Shown: piece by piece, positions 7,259 to 15,027 of the stretch
Position numbering within the stretch: position 1 is the first letter of the stretch
How the letters are laid out: each line of letters opens with the position of its first letter
Source: a virus
Reading direction: 5' to 3' (one strand)
Length of the DNA: 31,389 bases
IMG/VR virus record: IMGVR_UViG_3300034062_002884
Coordinates: 1-31,389 of that record
The notes under the pieces: generated by a model
Seen by the model: only the letters and a program-made list of their open reading frames with translations
The model's database searches: none
What the model was told of the DNA's origin: nothing
Made by a program: the position numbers and the translations under genes

Positions 7259-7940
7259 AAAACCTTATTGATTGTATTAATTCGTAATCTTTTGTGTAGA
7301 AATTTTTAAGTTGTTCAAGATGCATAGGACAAGTATTTAGATGATCTGTTAATGTATTAATTATTTGTTGTTGAGTCCATCCAGTAACTGTCTGTTGAGT
7401 TCCGTCAGGCCACTTAACAAATTTATTGGCCTGTCCTAATGCAGATATGTTATGTGGATTTGTGGTGGTATCCAGGGCTGATCTTTTTCCCGGTGCGATA
7501 AGTCTGTCACTTGCCCATGACTTCCAATTCTTAGTCAAGGTAGAATCACAATTAAACCACACAGTTTGATCGTAATTTATTTTGTCTAAGAACATTGTTT
7601 GTGGTGCAGTATGTTCATCGAATACTATATGATCAAATATAAGATTAAATCCTATGTTCAAGAAAAAATGAGGACTTTCGGGAGAGCACCCAGCAAACAC
7701 CTGAGCTGCTCCAGACACCCATCGACTTATTGGATCTCGTAATACCACTACAAATGTAGAATCAATAGGATTGTTAATATAATTGTATTCTCTACCATTA
7801 AAATATTTTTTCATCCAGCTACTGGCATTTTTTGGAATATTGATATAGGTATAATTATTACCAAGAGTCTGATGAAGGAAGCATTCACCACGATGCTTCC
7901 ATTCCGACATCTTCCATCCTGTTGAAAAATCAACAATCAT
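7245..7940 (-). CDS. Sulfotransferase-family protein
   Basis: This 231-aa protein has the two PAPS-binding signatures of sulfotransferases: YINIPKNASSWMKKYF near residues 31-46 (5'-phosphosulfate loop, IPK-x-A/G-S-S) and VVVLRDPISRWVSGAAQVF near 64-82 (3'-phosphate loop, RDP-x-x-R-x-x-S). A later DHLNTCPMHLEQLKNFY segment is also compatible with the family. It would move sulfate from PAPS to a hydroxyl or amine, perhaps on a glycan. It shares TAATG with the clamp gene's stop and overlaps the DpdA-like start by 14 bases, so it is co-translated with replication and base-modification genes, an unusual place for a sulfotransferase. The acceptor is unknown. Confidence 0.72.
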   Translation of the reverse strand: MIVDFSTGWKMSEWKHRGECFLHQTLGNNYTYINIPKNASSWMKKYFNGREYNYINNPIDSTFVVVLRDPISRWVSGAAQVFAGCSPESPHFFLNIGFNLIFDHIVFDEHTAPQTMFLDKINYDQTVWFNCDSTLTKNWKSWASDRLIAPGKRSALDTTTNPHNISALGQANKFVKWPDGTQQTVTGWTQQQIINTLTDHLNTCPMHLEQLKNFYTKDYELIQSIRFYDAR

Positions 7941-8662
7941 TATTTGGTCTGCGCCAACAAGATATAGTTGTAAGTGGCCAGGCCAGAATCCACAGTGATC
8001 ATGGCTGCTCCATCATCGCTGATACGGAATGTTTTGTCGCCGACTAGATCTAGTATACTGATCACAGTCTTGACAGGCCATGACCATGTGCGTTTGAGTG
8101 TGCCACCAACTGCGGGTTCAAACACAAAATTACCAGCGTGTGTGCTATGATCACCAAAGTAAAACTTTAGGTCACCATTTTCAGTCTTGGTCTGAAAGTT
8201 GACTTCTTCAGCCATGGCCTGTGCCTGCATCTTTAATCGCTGAATTGCAGCCACGCTTGGAGTAAATTCCACATGCCATGGAACTCCTTTGAATGTCACA
8301 GTCTTGAGCTTGCCATTTACCAAGGCACCTGACATGAATCTATAACTGTTTTTAAAGTCGCCTGTGGCATTTTGGAACTCAACTCCATCAGGTTCTCCAG
8401 CGGCATTCTTGGTCAATCGTAATACTGCATTTTCTCTGTATTCTTGCAGGTTCAACATGATCTTGAGTTTGCTCAAGTTAGGCATGCCAAATGTGCCTAT
8501 AAAGTCTGCTACCGGTGCGGCAAATTCGGCCTTTACTACCACGCTGCGATCTTCAGCAACAGCGTCGATTGCAGTTTCTGTGTCAGTTCCAGCAATCCTA
8601 ACTAGGTCAATGCAACCTAGGTCCAGCGTGTGTTCTACTAAGTCTAGTAAGTGATCTCTCAT
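7940..8662 (-). CDS. 45: DNA polymerase sliding clamp (T4 gp45-like)
   Basis: I set the start at MRDHLLDLVEHTLDLG (240 aa) because AGGAG lies seven bases before this ATG; an upstream in-frame ATG has no such site. The protein has the clamp layout of repeated beta-rich domains: an opening helix, VVVKAEF, a central FIGTFGMPNLSKLKIMLNL stretch (T4 clamps have a similar F-GxxNLxKLxxxL element), FKGVPWHVEFTPS, then a second domain with GDLKFYFGDHS and WSWPVKTVISIL, ending in YNYILLAQTK. T4 gp45 is 228 aa. It forms a ring that tethers the polymerase encoded two genes upstream and, in T4, also activates late transcription. A late-promoter-like box sits 34 bases upstream. Confidence 0.85.
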   Translation of the reverse strand: MRDHLLDLVEHTLDLGCIDLVRIAGTDTETAIDAVAEDRSVVVKAEFAAPVADFIGTFGMPNLSKLKIMLNLQEYRENAVLRLTKNAAGEPDGVEFQNATGDFKNSYRFMSGALVNGKLKTVTFKGVPWHVEFTPSVAAIQRLKMQAQAMAEEVNFQTKTENGDLKFYFGDHSTHAGNFVFEPAVGGTLKRTWSWPVKTVISILDLVGDKTFRISDDGAAMITVDSGLATYNYILLAQTK

Positions 8663-8695
8663 TGTAATTCTCCTTGATATGTTATTGTACAACAG

Positions 8696-8703
8696 TTATT
8701 TAG
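8696..8703 (-). promoter_or_regulatory. T4-type late promoter box (CTAAATAA) before the clamp gene
   Basis: Minus-strand CTAAATAA overlaps the stop codon of the upstream gene and lies 34 bases before the sliding clamp ATG, the same arrangement as the box before folE. The leader between them holds the AGGAG ribosome site. A clamp gene under late-type control would fit a clamp that also serves late transcription, as in T4. Confidence 0.42.
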
Positions 8704-9682
8704 ATTTTGCAACCGGGTATGGAACTATTTCTGCAGTCATTTGTCCGCCCTTGAGTGAGGCCATAACGCCGGGTTTTTTGAATTCCAGCCATGTCATGGG
8801 CCCATTATCTTGCCAGGTAAATATTTTTTCAAACCCAATGCTGTCTGCTAGTCCGCAAACCAGACTTCCTGGGGTATAGCAACCAAAAAACTGTTCAACC
8901 AAGATCACAGCCTTGTAACTGTCACAGTCGTTGATGGTCATGATCAGCACACCACCGGGCAACAGCTTGCAATATATTTCTTCAAGATACTGTTTAATCA
9001 CTTCAAACGGTTTGAAATTAAAAAAATTATATGCAAGGCAAACAGCAAATTGATTATTGGGTATTTTGGCCATGATGGCAGTGTTCTCTTGCTCATGAAT
9101 CACGTAGGCACGCAATCTTTGCTGATACAATGTGTTGAATCTTTGTAAGGCAGGCTCGAGTAATTCATGTGCTTCGTCTATGATATACAACGGATCATGG
9201 TCGACCATGTGCTGAATAAAATCAGCTCGACCCGGGTGTAAAATCATGGCTGCATGATGCCAGTCACTGTAGCGCATGACTCTGGCCACATACAGGTCCA
9301 GGGTAGTTTTGTCCAGCACTGGCAAACGGTCCAGGCACTGTTGATAGCATTCTTGCTGTGATTGTGGGGCCCCTACCAGTTGTTTTTTTTCCTGTTCATA
9401 CAGTTGATAGCTCTGTTGGAACATGGCTGTTTCTAATATGGATATCTGCGCTTTGACCTGTTGCTTGGCCTGTTGTACCAGGTGCGCATACTGCTCAAAC
9501 TGCTGGTCAATGGCCTGTTGTTGTGTGTGCAACAATACTTTGCTGTGATCCAGCACTGTCAACGGTTGATCCTGTATACACTGCGTGATTTCTTGCAGGG
9601 CCGTTTGAGCTGCCACTTGAGCTGGCCCGGCACACAGCACTTCCAGCTGATTATAATAGTATACTAGTTCACTCAGTTTCAT
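8696..9682 (-). CDS. Coiled-coil plus methyltransferase-like protein, unknown function
   Basis: The 328-aa protein has two parts. Residues 1-125 are a Gln-rich predicted coiled coil (heptad-like runs such as HTQQQAIDQQFEQYAHLVQQ). Residues 150-328 look like a degenerate methyltransferase-type Rossmann domain: LYIIDEAHELL, QFAVCLAYNFFNFKPFEVI, then KLLPGGVLIMTINDCDSY (like the L-pGG-x-(L/F)-x-(I/M)-T strand) and IGFEKIFTWQDNG near the end. A clear GxGxG motif I is missing. It overlaps the DNA polymerase stop by ATGA and precedes the clamp, so it belongs to the replication run. I recall similar proteins in aquatic T4-like phages but know no function. Confidence 0.7.
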   Translation of the reverse strand: MKLSELVYYYNQLEVLCAGPAQVAAQTALQEITQCIQDQPLTVLDHSKVLLHTQQQAIDQQFEQYAHLVQQAKQQVKAQISILETAMFQQSYQLYEQEKKQLVGAPQSQQECYQQCLDRLPVLDKTTLDLYVARVMRYSDWHHAAMILHPGRADFIQHMVDHDPLYIIDEAHELLEPALQRFNTLYQQRLRAYVIHEQENTAIMAKIPNNQFAVCLAYNFFNFKPFEVIKQYLEEIYCKLLPGGVLIMTINDCDSYKAVILVEQFFGCYTPGSLVCGLADSIGFEKIFTWQDNGPMTWLEFKKPGVMASLKGGQMTAEIVPYPVAKSK

Positions 9683-12339
9683 GACCAGTCAAATAAAGTT
9701 TGGAATGTGTTTTCAGTATTGGTAGCACTGGCCAAGTCCCAATCCAACACATTCAATAAGTTATCAATCTTTTGATCTACCACAGTAGCTTCCATTTCAC
9801 CGTCGTCAAATGGCAAGTCCTTGAACCATTGGGGTAAATGTATCTCATCTGTGGGGTAGCCGATACTGGTCCAACCCAATGGATTGTTTTTTAGTTTGCA
9901 TACAATGGTCTTCATACCATCCACAATCTGTAGACTGTACTTGTCACCGTTCATGACTCGCAGGTTGTTCCAGTTCAAGGCTGCTCGCACATGACCAGGC
10001 ATGTTGGCTCGACCTTGGCGTTCTTCTTCTTTGCCATACTTGGTCAAGTTGTTCACACGCTTGGGTGAACCTTTTTCCCAGCCAGGTCTGTCCTTGAACA
10101 AGTATTTGAACTCACGGATCTTTTCTATAATTTCTTCGCGAGTAGAACCTGTCAGCACATCATCCAAGATTGTGCTTAAGAATTCCTGTATGACCTTGGG
10201 TGTGTCTGATCGCTTGAGATCTAAACCCATGGCCTTGACCTTGCCGGGCTTGCCGTTCACATCTATACGCTTGCCTTCCTTGTCAATGATCATGACAGCA
10301 TAGCGTTTTTTAGTAATGAATAGGCCTTTGCTGGCTACCACTTCACGACCACCTCGGATTACAGAACCTATTTCTCTTGGCACATGGAACGCCTGTTCCA
10401 TAAAGCCTGGAAAGCTGTCATTGACTTGATCGGCAATGCTATCATATAACTGTATGGCAATTTCTTTTGACCATGACATGGTGCCTGCATCTATCTCTGA
10501 TTTAAGCACCGGATAGGCTGTAAAGTAACAACTGTCAGTGTCACCATAAATGATTGCATCGCCCACATGATCGTACTTGCCAGTGATGCATTCATTCACA
10601 TAAGCATCCATGTGCCGGGCAATGGCCCGCCCTGTAAGAGTTGTACTTTGGCCAATACGTTTGTCAAAGAACCTGCATCCAGGGTTTAGAATAGCACCAT
10701 ATAAACTGTTCAGGTTAATCTTCTTGACCAACTGACGCTTGTCCCAGTATTCTTCATCATCTTTGTTGGTGCATTCCTTTAGCCGAGCCTGCATGTCTTT
10801 ACGTTCAGCATACCAGCGTTTGAGCAAGCCTGGAATTACAGCCTCACGCTCATATGTGAATATAGTACCGTTGGCAGTGATCATCCAGGGTTGATTGCTA
10901 TCAAATATCATTTTCCATACTTCGGCAGCACTATGCACAGTTTCCGCTCCATCCGACCAATCTATGGTAATTTCAGTGCCACGCTGTTGTTCCATTACTG
11001 CGGTATATTCCAGGCTTCCAAACAGGCCTTCCCAAGCAGCAGCAAAGCTGGCTTTACCCTGCATCTTGTCTGAAATATACCGATCGGTCATTGTTTGACG
11101 TAGTTGTCCAATAATGGTTTCTGGACCCATGTTAAGAGCACGGATCGCCGACGGATACAGACTGTTGATATCGATTGACCCGATATATTCGTGGATACCT
11201 TTTTTAGGGTAAGCAACATAGGCACCTGCGGCTTGTGTATCTTCATCTGAAAGCCTTTCTTTACGGTTAGGGACTACCATACCACGTTCATGTGCTTCAT
11301 TGATAATTGCTTGTTCAGTCAAGGCCACAGCACCCATAGTGGTCTGTAGCAATACTGTATTTTCATGTGCCAGGATATTGGCCAAATCCAAAAACTTCAA
11401 CTTGTTATCCAGCTTGGCCAGGATCATGGTATCCTGTCTGTTGTATTCAATAAAGGTCTTGAAGTTTTGATTGTAAAGTTGATCAAGTGTGCCTTCGAAC
11501 ACAGTTTTGGTTTCACCCAGTTCATAGTCAGCAATGGCATCCAGGCTATAACTGTGACGTTCTTCATAGGTGTACTTGCGATACAGTTGCATATAGTCCA
11601 TGTGTACGCGACCGATCAGGTCATAGGTTTGATTTTCTGCACCAAAGCGTTCAAACATGCGTTGCTTGGGAAATTGGTCCCATAGACAAAATCTGCGTGT
11701 GTCATCTTTGCTCAGTACACGAGTCACACGATTCACAGTATACGGAATATCAAATCCTTCGCTGTTCCATCCTGAAAGTGCGTCGGCATCTTCAATCAAG
11801 TCCAAGAAAGTCTTTAACAGATCCTCCTCACGTTCAAAAATCATGGTGTTTTCAAACTCACTGGCAATTTCTTCAGCAGTCTCGGGACTCATGTGTCTGG
11901 GAGGAATCACTAGGGTAACCATCTGTTCCAACCAACCCAGGTATACGCTTATGGCTGTGATAGCATTAAATGGATCGGATGGTGGACTGAATCCACGTTC
12001 AGGATCAAAGTCCACTTCAATGTCGAAGAATGCCACATTCAGTTTGGGCGCATCTTGACCTTTGTAGTTTTCTTCCAGGCATCTAAAGATTGGATTGATG
12101 TCACTTTCAAACAGGCGTTTGCCACTTTGGATACGCATTTCCTTGCGGAACTCTTTGTTGTTTCTTGTGCTGAATCTGGCCACAGGTGTACCAAAAATAC
12201 TCTGGAACTTGCCTCTGGGATCATCATAGTAAAAGATATAGTTGGCAGGATACTCGCGATATTGCCTTTGGCCATCTCTGCGTTCAACTATGTGTATGCG
12301 ATCGTGTTCGCGATCAAACAATGCATCAATGTAGCTCAA
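9679..12339 (-). CDS. 43: Family B DNA polymerase with proofreading exonuclease (T4 gp43-like)
   Basis: The 886-aa length is close to T4 gp43 (898). Exonuclease motifs are FFDIEVDF (Exo I, 104-111), SGWNSEGFDIPY (Exo II, 189-200) and YNRQD (Exo III, 299-303). Polymerase motifs are DINSLYPS (A, 390-397), KKINLNSLYGAI (B, 539-550) and YGDTDS (C, 598-603), with catalytic Asp residues in A and C intact. It replicates the phage genome with the gp45-like clamp two genes downstream. The start is a TTG at 12337-12339, six bases after GGAG; no ATG lies near the N-terminus, and this start gives an N-terminal domain of the expected kind. The 66-base leader before it could hold an operator, as in T4 where gp43 represses its own message. 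Confidence 0.96.
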   Translation of the reverse strand: MSYIDALFDREHDRIHIVERRDGQRQYREYPANYIFYYDDPRGKFQSIFGTPVARFSTRNNKEFRKEMRIQSGKRLFESDINPIFRCLEENYKGQDAPKLNVAFFDIEVDFDPERGFSPPSDPFNAITAISVYLGWLEQMVTLVIPPRHMSPETAEEIASEFENTMIFEREEDLLKTFLDLIEDADALSGWNSEGFDIPYTVNRVTRVLSKDDTRRFCLWDQFPKQRMFERFGAENQTYDLIGRVHMDYMQLYRKYTYEERHSYSLDAIADYELGETKTVFEGTLDQLYNQNFKTFIEYNRQDTMILAKLDNKLKFLDLANILAHENTVLLQTTMGAVALTEQAIINEAHERGMVVPNRKERLSDEDTQAAGAYVAYPKKGIHEYIGSIDINSLYPSAIRALNMGPETIIGQLRQTMTDRYISDKMQGKASFAAAWEGLFGSLEYTAVMEQQRGTEITIDWSDGAETVHSAAEVWKMIFDSNQPWMITANGTIFTYEREAVIPGLLKRWYAERKDMQARLKECTNKDDEEYWDKRQLVKKINLNSLYGAILNPGCRFFDKRIGQSTTLTGRAIARHMDAYVNECITGKYDHVGDAIIYGDTDSCYFTAYPVLKSEIDAGTMSWSKEIAIQLYDSIADQVNDSFPGFMEQAFHVPREIGSVIRGGREVVASKGLFITKKRYAVMIIDKEGKRIDVNGKPGKVKAMGLDLKRSDTPKVIQEFLSTILDDVLTGSTREEIIEKIREFKYLFKDRPGWEKGSPKRVNNLTKYGKEEERQGRANMPGHVRAALNWNNLRVMNGDKYSLQIVDGMKTIVCKLKNNPLGWTSIGYPTDEIHLPQWFKDLPFDDGEMEATVVDQKIDNLLNVLDWDLASATNTENTFQTLFDWS

Positions 12340-12345
12340 ATATTT

Positions 12346-12349
12346 CTCC
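12346..12349 (-). promoter_or_regulatory. Ribosome binding site deciding the TTG start of DNA polymerase
   Basis: Minus-strand GGAG lies six bases before the TTG at 12337-12339. There is no ATG in frame for some distance on either side, so this site and the rare start define the polymerase N-terminus. Confidence 0.65.
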
Positions 12350-12405
12350 GTTTATGGCCGGTCGACCATGATCCATGCTCGTGTGTGAGCGACTCATATT
12401 ACTAC

Positions 12406-12666
12406 TTATAATGTTTTGCCAACTGTGGTCAAGATTTGTTCAAGTATTTCGTGATCCTGTTGGGCACGACCAAATTCAGCTTTGTGTGCCAGTTTGATAG
12501 CTCGTTTAAGGATAGCTGGCTTGATTTCCATTTCTTCGGCAATGGCCTTGACAGTATCGTTCAAGCCTTCGGTGAGTGTTTCAATCTCATGAGTGACCTG
12601 CATACCTTCGTTGATGATTTGTGTTAGTTTGGTTGTTTGTTCTACAGTAAAGACACGGGTTGACAT
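12406..12666 (-). CDS. Small helical protein, possible DsbA-like dsDNA-binding protein
   Basis: The start MSTRVFTVEQTTKL (86 aa) is fixed by AGGAG seven bases upstream; an earlier in-frame ATG lies over the promoter region. The protein is almost wholly helical with an N-terminal pair of helices (KLTQIINEGMQVTHEIETL) and a C-terminal helix-turn-helix-like segment (EMEIKPAILKRAIKLAHKAEF) ending in LEQILTTVGKTL. Size and layout resemble T4 DsbA, a late-promoter dsDNA-binding protein, and similar proteins of aquatic phages, but this is a pattern match and not a firm family call. It lies directly upstream of DNA polymerase and has its own sigma70-like promoter, so it may be expressed early. Confidence 0.5.
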   Translation of the reverse strand: MSTRVFTVEQTTKLTQIINEGMQVTHEIETLTEGLNDTVKAIAEEMEIKPAILKRAIKLAHKAEFGRAQQDHEILEQILTTVGKTL

Positions 12667-12691
12667 AGATTTCTCCTTTGAATAAGTTACT

Positions 12692-12720
12692 ATTGTACAG
12701 GAATAATCAATAATAATCAA
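12692..12720 (-). promoter_or_regulatory. Sigma70-type promoter before the DsbA-like gene
   Basis: Minus-strand TTGATT (12715-12720) and TACAAT (12692-12697) are separated by exactly 17 bases, close to host consensus TTGACA-17-TATAAT. Transcription would start near 12685, leaving a short leader with an AGGAG ribosome site. The -35 box lies in the loop of a 9-bp inverted repeat (12697-12705 with 12722-12730), so it may be controlled. Confidence 0.6.
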
Positions 12721-12730
12721 CTATTCCTGT
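12697..12730. repeat. 9-bp perfect inverted repeat over the promoter
   Basis: ACAGGAATA at 12697-12705 pairs perfectly with TATTCCTGT at 12722-12730, with a 16-base AT-rich spacer containing the repeated AATCAA. It lies between the DUF2061 stop and the DsbA-like start and spans the -35 box and spacer of that gene's promoter. It could be an operator or, on the RNA, a weak hairpin; no U-run follows it on either strand, so it does not look like an intrinsic terminator. Confidence 0.6.
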
Positions 12731-12742
12731 CGGATGGTTTGC

Positions 12743-12982
12743 CTAAACTGTTTCAGAATTAGATGAATGCTTGCCCCAATCAATACGATTCCAGGCACGT
12801 TCGTGGAAATAGTATAAAATACTATTAACTACCAAGGTAAAACCGACTACACCCAATCCAACCCATGGATTACCTGATGCAAGCCAGCCACCCAAGAAAT
12901 TAGTAACGGTAACCGAAATACGCCAGGTTACTACCTTGCCTAGGCTACGCATGGATTTTTCTAACCATTTAGATTTAAACAT
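12743..12982 (-). CDS. DUF2061 family membrane protein
   Basis: A 79-aa protein with the DUF2061 pattern: GKVVTWRISVTVTNFLGGWLASG, then a second hydrophobic segment (VGLGVVGFTLVVNSILYYF), then HERAWNRIDWG, the family's closing HE-x-x-W-x-x-x-x-W-G signature. The two hydrophobic stretches (about residues 20-37 and 42-58) should span the inner membrane. AAAGGA stands seven bases before the ATG. Function of the family is unknown; it is found in bacteria and in several aquatic phages. It is divergent from the plus-strand island, with only 36 bases between the two starts. Confidence 0.85.
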   Translation of the reverse strand: MFKSKWLEKSMRSLGKVVTWRISVTVTNFLGGWLASGNPWVGLGVVGFTLVVNSILYYFHERAWNRIDWGKHSSNSETV

Positions 12983-13018
12983 TTTATTTCCTTTAAAAAG
13001 TTGACACTAAGTATTGAC
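12983..13018. promoter_or_regulatory. Divergent 36-base spacer between DUF2061 and the ligase-like gene
   Basis: This short gap separates oppositely directed genes. It holds the minus-strand ribosome site of the DUF2061 gene and, on the plus strand, a TTGACA at 13001 and another at 13015 (overlapping the start codon), but no good -10 box at 16-18 bases from either. I see no clear promoter for the plus-strand genes; the region is AT-rich and may hold a weak one. Confidence 0.25.
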
Positions 13019-14107
13019 ATGAAAAGAGCAGTTCTTTGTGTTAAACATCCTCAAAATTATATCAATGACTTGAATGATTATAGCATTATGATTGTCAACC
13101 CTGATAGTGCACCAGCGCGACTGGATTATTTATTGACCAAGTCAGACTACAGTTTATTAATTACCGACCAGACCACCGTTGATCGCGATGGGGGTGATTA
13201 TCCTGGAGAACGGATTCTTGCTTATACTTCTGGCACCACTGGAGACAGTAAATTTTATTCATTCTCTCAGGCACAGGTCAATCACTGTGTTGATACAATA
13301 GTTCAATCGTATGAACTCACAGACAATGATCGATATGTAAGTGTAATGCCATTATGGCATGCGCATGGTCAGGCATTTTATTGGGTTGCTAAACGGATCG
13401 GTTGCGAAGCACATTTTTTATCTATAGCCAATCTTAGGAACATGCCCAGCTACAGTCCTACTTTTATTACCGCTGTGCCTGATGTGCTAAAGACCGTTGG
13501 CCAATTGGCTTTTGATAGCCTGCGTTTTATTCGCAGTGCCAGTTCAGCCATGCCCGGCAAGTTATTCCAAGATCTTCAAGACCGATTCCAAGTTCCCATA
13601 ATTGAAGCGTTTGGTATGACTGAAGCCTATAGCCATTGTTTTACCAATCCCTTACACGGTGAGCAACGCATGGGCACCGTGGGACTGCCTTCGGGCATTG
13701 AAGCCCGCATTGACAATCGGCATTTGATGATCCGCGGCCCGGGCGTATGGACCAATGACTGGATCGATACCGGCGATTTGGCCGAACAAGACGACCGTGG
13801 ATATTATCGCATCTTGTGCCGTAGCGTTGATCAATTGAATATTAAAGGAAAGAAATTCAACCCCGTCAGTTTAGAATCACAGTTGTTGAAACACATCACC
13901 ACTCTTGAGGCGTGTGCGATATTTGGCAATCACGAACTCAACTGTGTATATGTGGGTGAATGTGAGTCCACAGAAATCCAACAGTTTTTACTTGGACTGG
14001 ATCCACATCTTAGGCCCAGATCGTTAACTCGGGTTGATGTGATACCTGTTCCTGCTTCTGGTAAAATTTCCAGGAGTTTTTTACGACAACAGTTTGATTC
14101 TAAATGA
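13019..14107 (+). CDS. Acyl/aryl-CoA ligase-like ANL-superfamily adenylating enzyme, shortened N-terminus
   Basis: From the ATG at 13019 (MKRAVLCVKHPQ; an upstream TTG is possible but has no support) the protein is 362 aa. It has the full ANL motif series: P-loop ILAYTSGTTGDSK (about residues 68-80), PLWHAHG, IRSASSAMPGK, EAFGMTEA (A5), WIDTGDLAEQDDRGYY (A7), the hinge RSVDQLNIKGKKF (A8) and PVPASGKISRSFLR with the catalytic lysine (A10). ANL ligases normally have the P-loop near residue 160-190 of 500 or more, so about 100 N-terminal residues are gone. It would activate a carboxylic acid as an acyl-AMP and perhaps pass it to CoA or a carrier. It leads a three-gene operon and overlaps the next gene by ATGA. 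Ribosome site is weak. Acid substrate unknown. Confidence 0.8.
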   Translation: MKRAVLCVKHPQNYINDLNDYSIMIVNPDSAPARLDYLLTKSDYSLLITDQTTVDRDGGDYPGERILAYTSGTTGDSKFYSFSQAQVNHCVDTIVQSYELTDNDRYVSVMPLWHAHGQAFYWVAKRIGCEAHFLSIANLRNMPSYSPTFITAVPDVLKTVGQLAFDSLRFIRSASSAMPGKLFQDLQDRFQVPIIEAFGMTEAYSHCFTNPLHGEQRMGTVGLPSGIEARIDNRHLMIRGPGVWTNDWIDTGDLAEQDDRGYYRILCRSVDQLNIKGKKFNPVSLESQLLKHITTLEACAIFGNHELNCVYVGECESTEIQQFLLGLDPHLRPRSLTRVDVIPVPASGKISRSFLRQQFDSK

Positions 14108-15027
14108 CTCAACACGTTTTCCAATCAAGATATCCCATCCTGGAAGCCTGTATGAATCGTGGCAGTACACTAGAATTGGCTGTGGCTGTACATGCGGCAG
14201 GTGGATATCCCAGCCTGTGTTCGTGGACATACAATCGACACAGTCAGGCCATGCAACAAGACCTGGATCGTTTTGTCAAACTGACCAATAGTAACTGTAT
14301 ACATTTGAGTTTTGAACTGAATGAATTTGATAATCAAGTTGTACACGACATTGTTCAATCACACAACATTCCTACTGTAGAAATTATCTATGGCAAGACC
14401 AATATGTATCGCTCAACAGATTCTGAATCAGAATTAGAAGTGACATTGTTACAATTACTTGGACCGTTAAAAGAGCAAGGAACACAGATCTTTAAACGTG
14501 TGTATGAAACAGTGGATCAAGACACTATGGATCGGCATTTGCTAGATGGATTTTGTATCAAAGGTGCCGAGAGTGCAGGATTTAGTTCTTACATTCCTGT
14601 TAGAGAAACATTTTTAAAACAGCGTGAGCTGACTCCCAGTGCCATGCTAATACCATACGGTGGTGTAGGCACAGCCGACCAGGTTCAAGACTATATCAAC
14701 CTGGGCGCTGAAATGGTTGCTGTGGGCACAGTGTTGGCACTAAGTGTAGAAAGTACAATGGCTACAGAAACTAAACTTGCAGCAATACAAAAACAATCCC
14801 AGGATCTGGTACAATCAACTCATGACTTTGGCGGAGTCAAACGCAAACAATCATCCTTGAAGTTTGGCAACTACGCTGGACCCGACGACGCAAACGGCAC
14901 CATTGGATTGGTACGTGGATTAAATGGCAAGAAAGATAGCCATGTTTATCTTGGACATGGTATCGATCATGTCACTGAAATATTGTCTTGTCAACAGATT
15001 ATACAAAACTTAGTGGAGAAAATTTAA
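14104..15027 (+). CDS. Nitronate monooxygenase-like flavoenzyme, catalytic His replaced
   Basis: The 307-aa protein has the TIM-barrel pattern of the nitronate monooxygenase / FabK family: PILEACMNRGSTLELAVAVHAAGGYPSL (N-terminal substrate and FMN region), DGFCIKGAESAGF at 148-160, IPYGGVGTADQVQDYINLGAEMVAVGT at 183-209 (phosphate-binding loops for FMN) and a following LSVES. In the family the third segment reads G-x-EAGGH, whose His is the catalytic base; here it reads G-A-E-S-A-G-F, so the usual nitroalkane chemistry may be lost. Family members reduce or oxidise small substrates with FMN. It overlaps the ligase-like gene (ATGA) and abuts the aminotransferase, implying a shared pathway. Confidence 0.72.
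   Translation: MTQHVFQSRYPILEACMNRGSTLELAVAVHAAGGYPSLCSWTYNRHSQAMQQDLDRFVKLTNSNCIHLSFELNEFDNQVVHDIVQSHNIPTVEIIYGKTNMYRSTDSESELEVTLLQLLGPLKEQGTQIFKRVYETVDQDTMDRHLLDGFCIKGAESAGFSSYIPVRETFLKQRELTPSAMLIPYGGVGTADQVQDYINLGAEMVAVGTVLALSVESTMATETKLAAIQKQSQDLVQSTHDFGGVKRKQSSLKFGNYAGPDDANGTIGLVRGLNGKKDSHVYLGHGIDHVTEILSCQQIIQNLVEKI

Noticed and set aside
7333-7340. Another CTAAATAC inside the sulfotransferase gene
   Set aside because: It is about 75 bases before the DpdA-like start and inside coding sequence; without transcript data I cannot separate it from chance codons.
12360-12367. GGTCGACC palindrome, repeated at 23489-23496
   Set aside because: An 8-bp palindrome found twice in 31 kb is not enough to call an operator or restriction-related signal.
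10001-12411. Plus-strand frames up to 143 codons opposite DNA polymerase
   Set aside because: The polymerase on the minus strand has all catalytic motifs across this stretch; the opposite frames are shadows.
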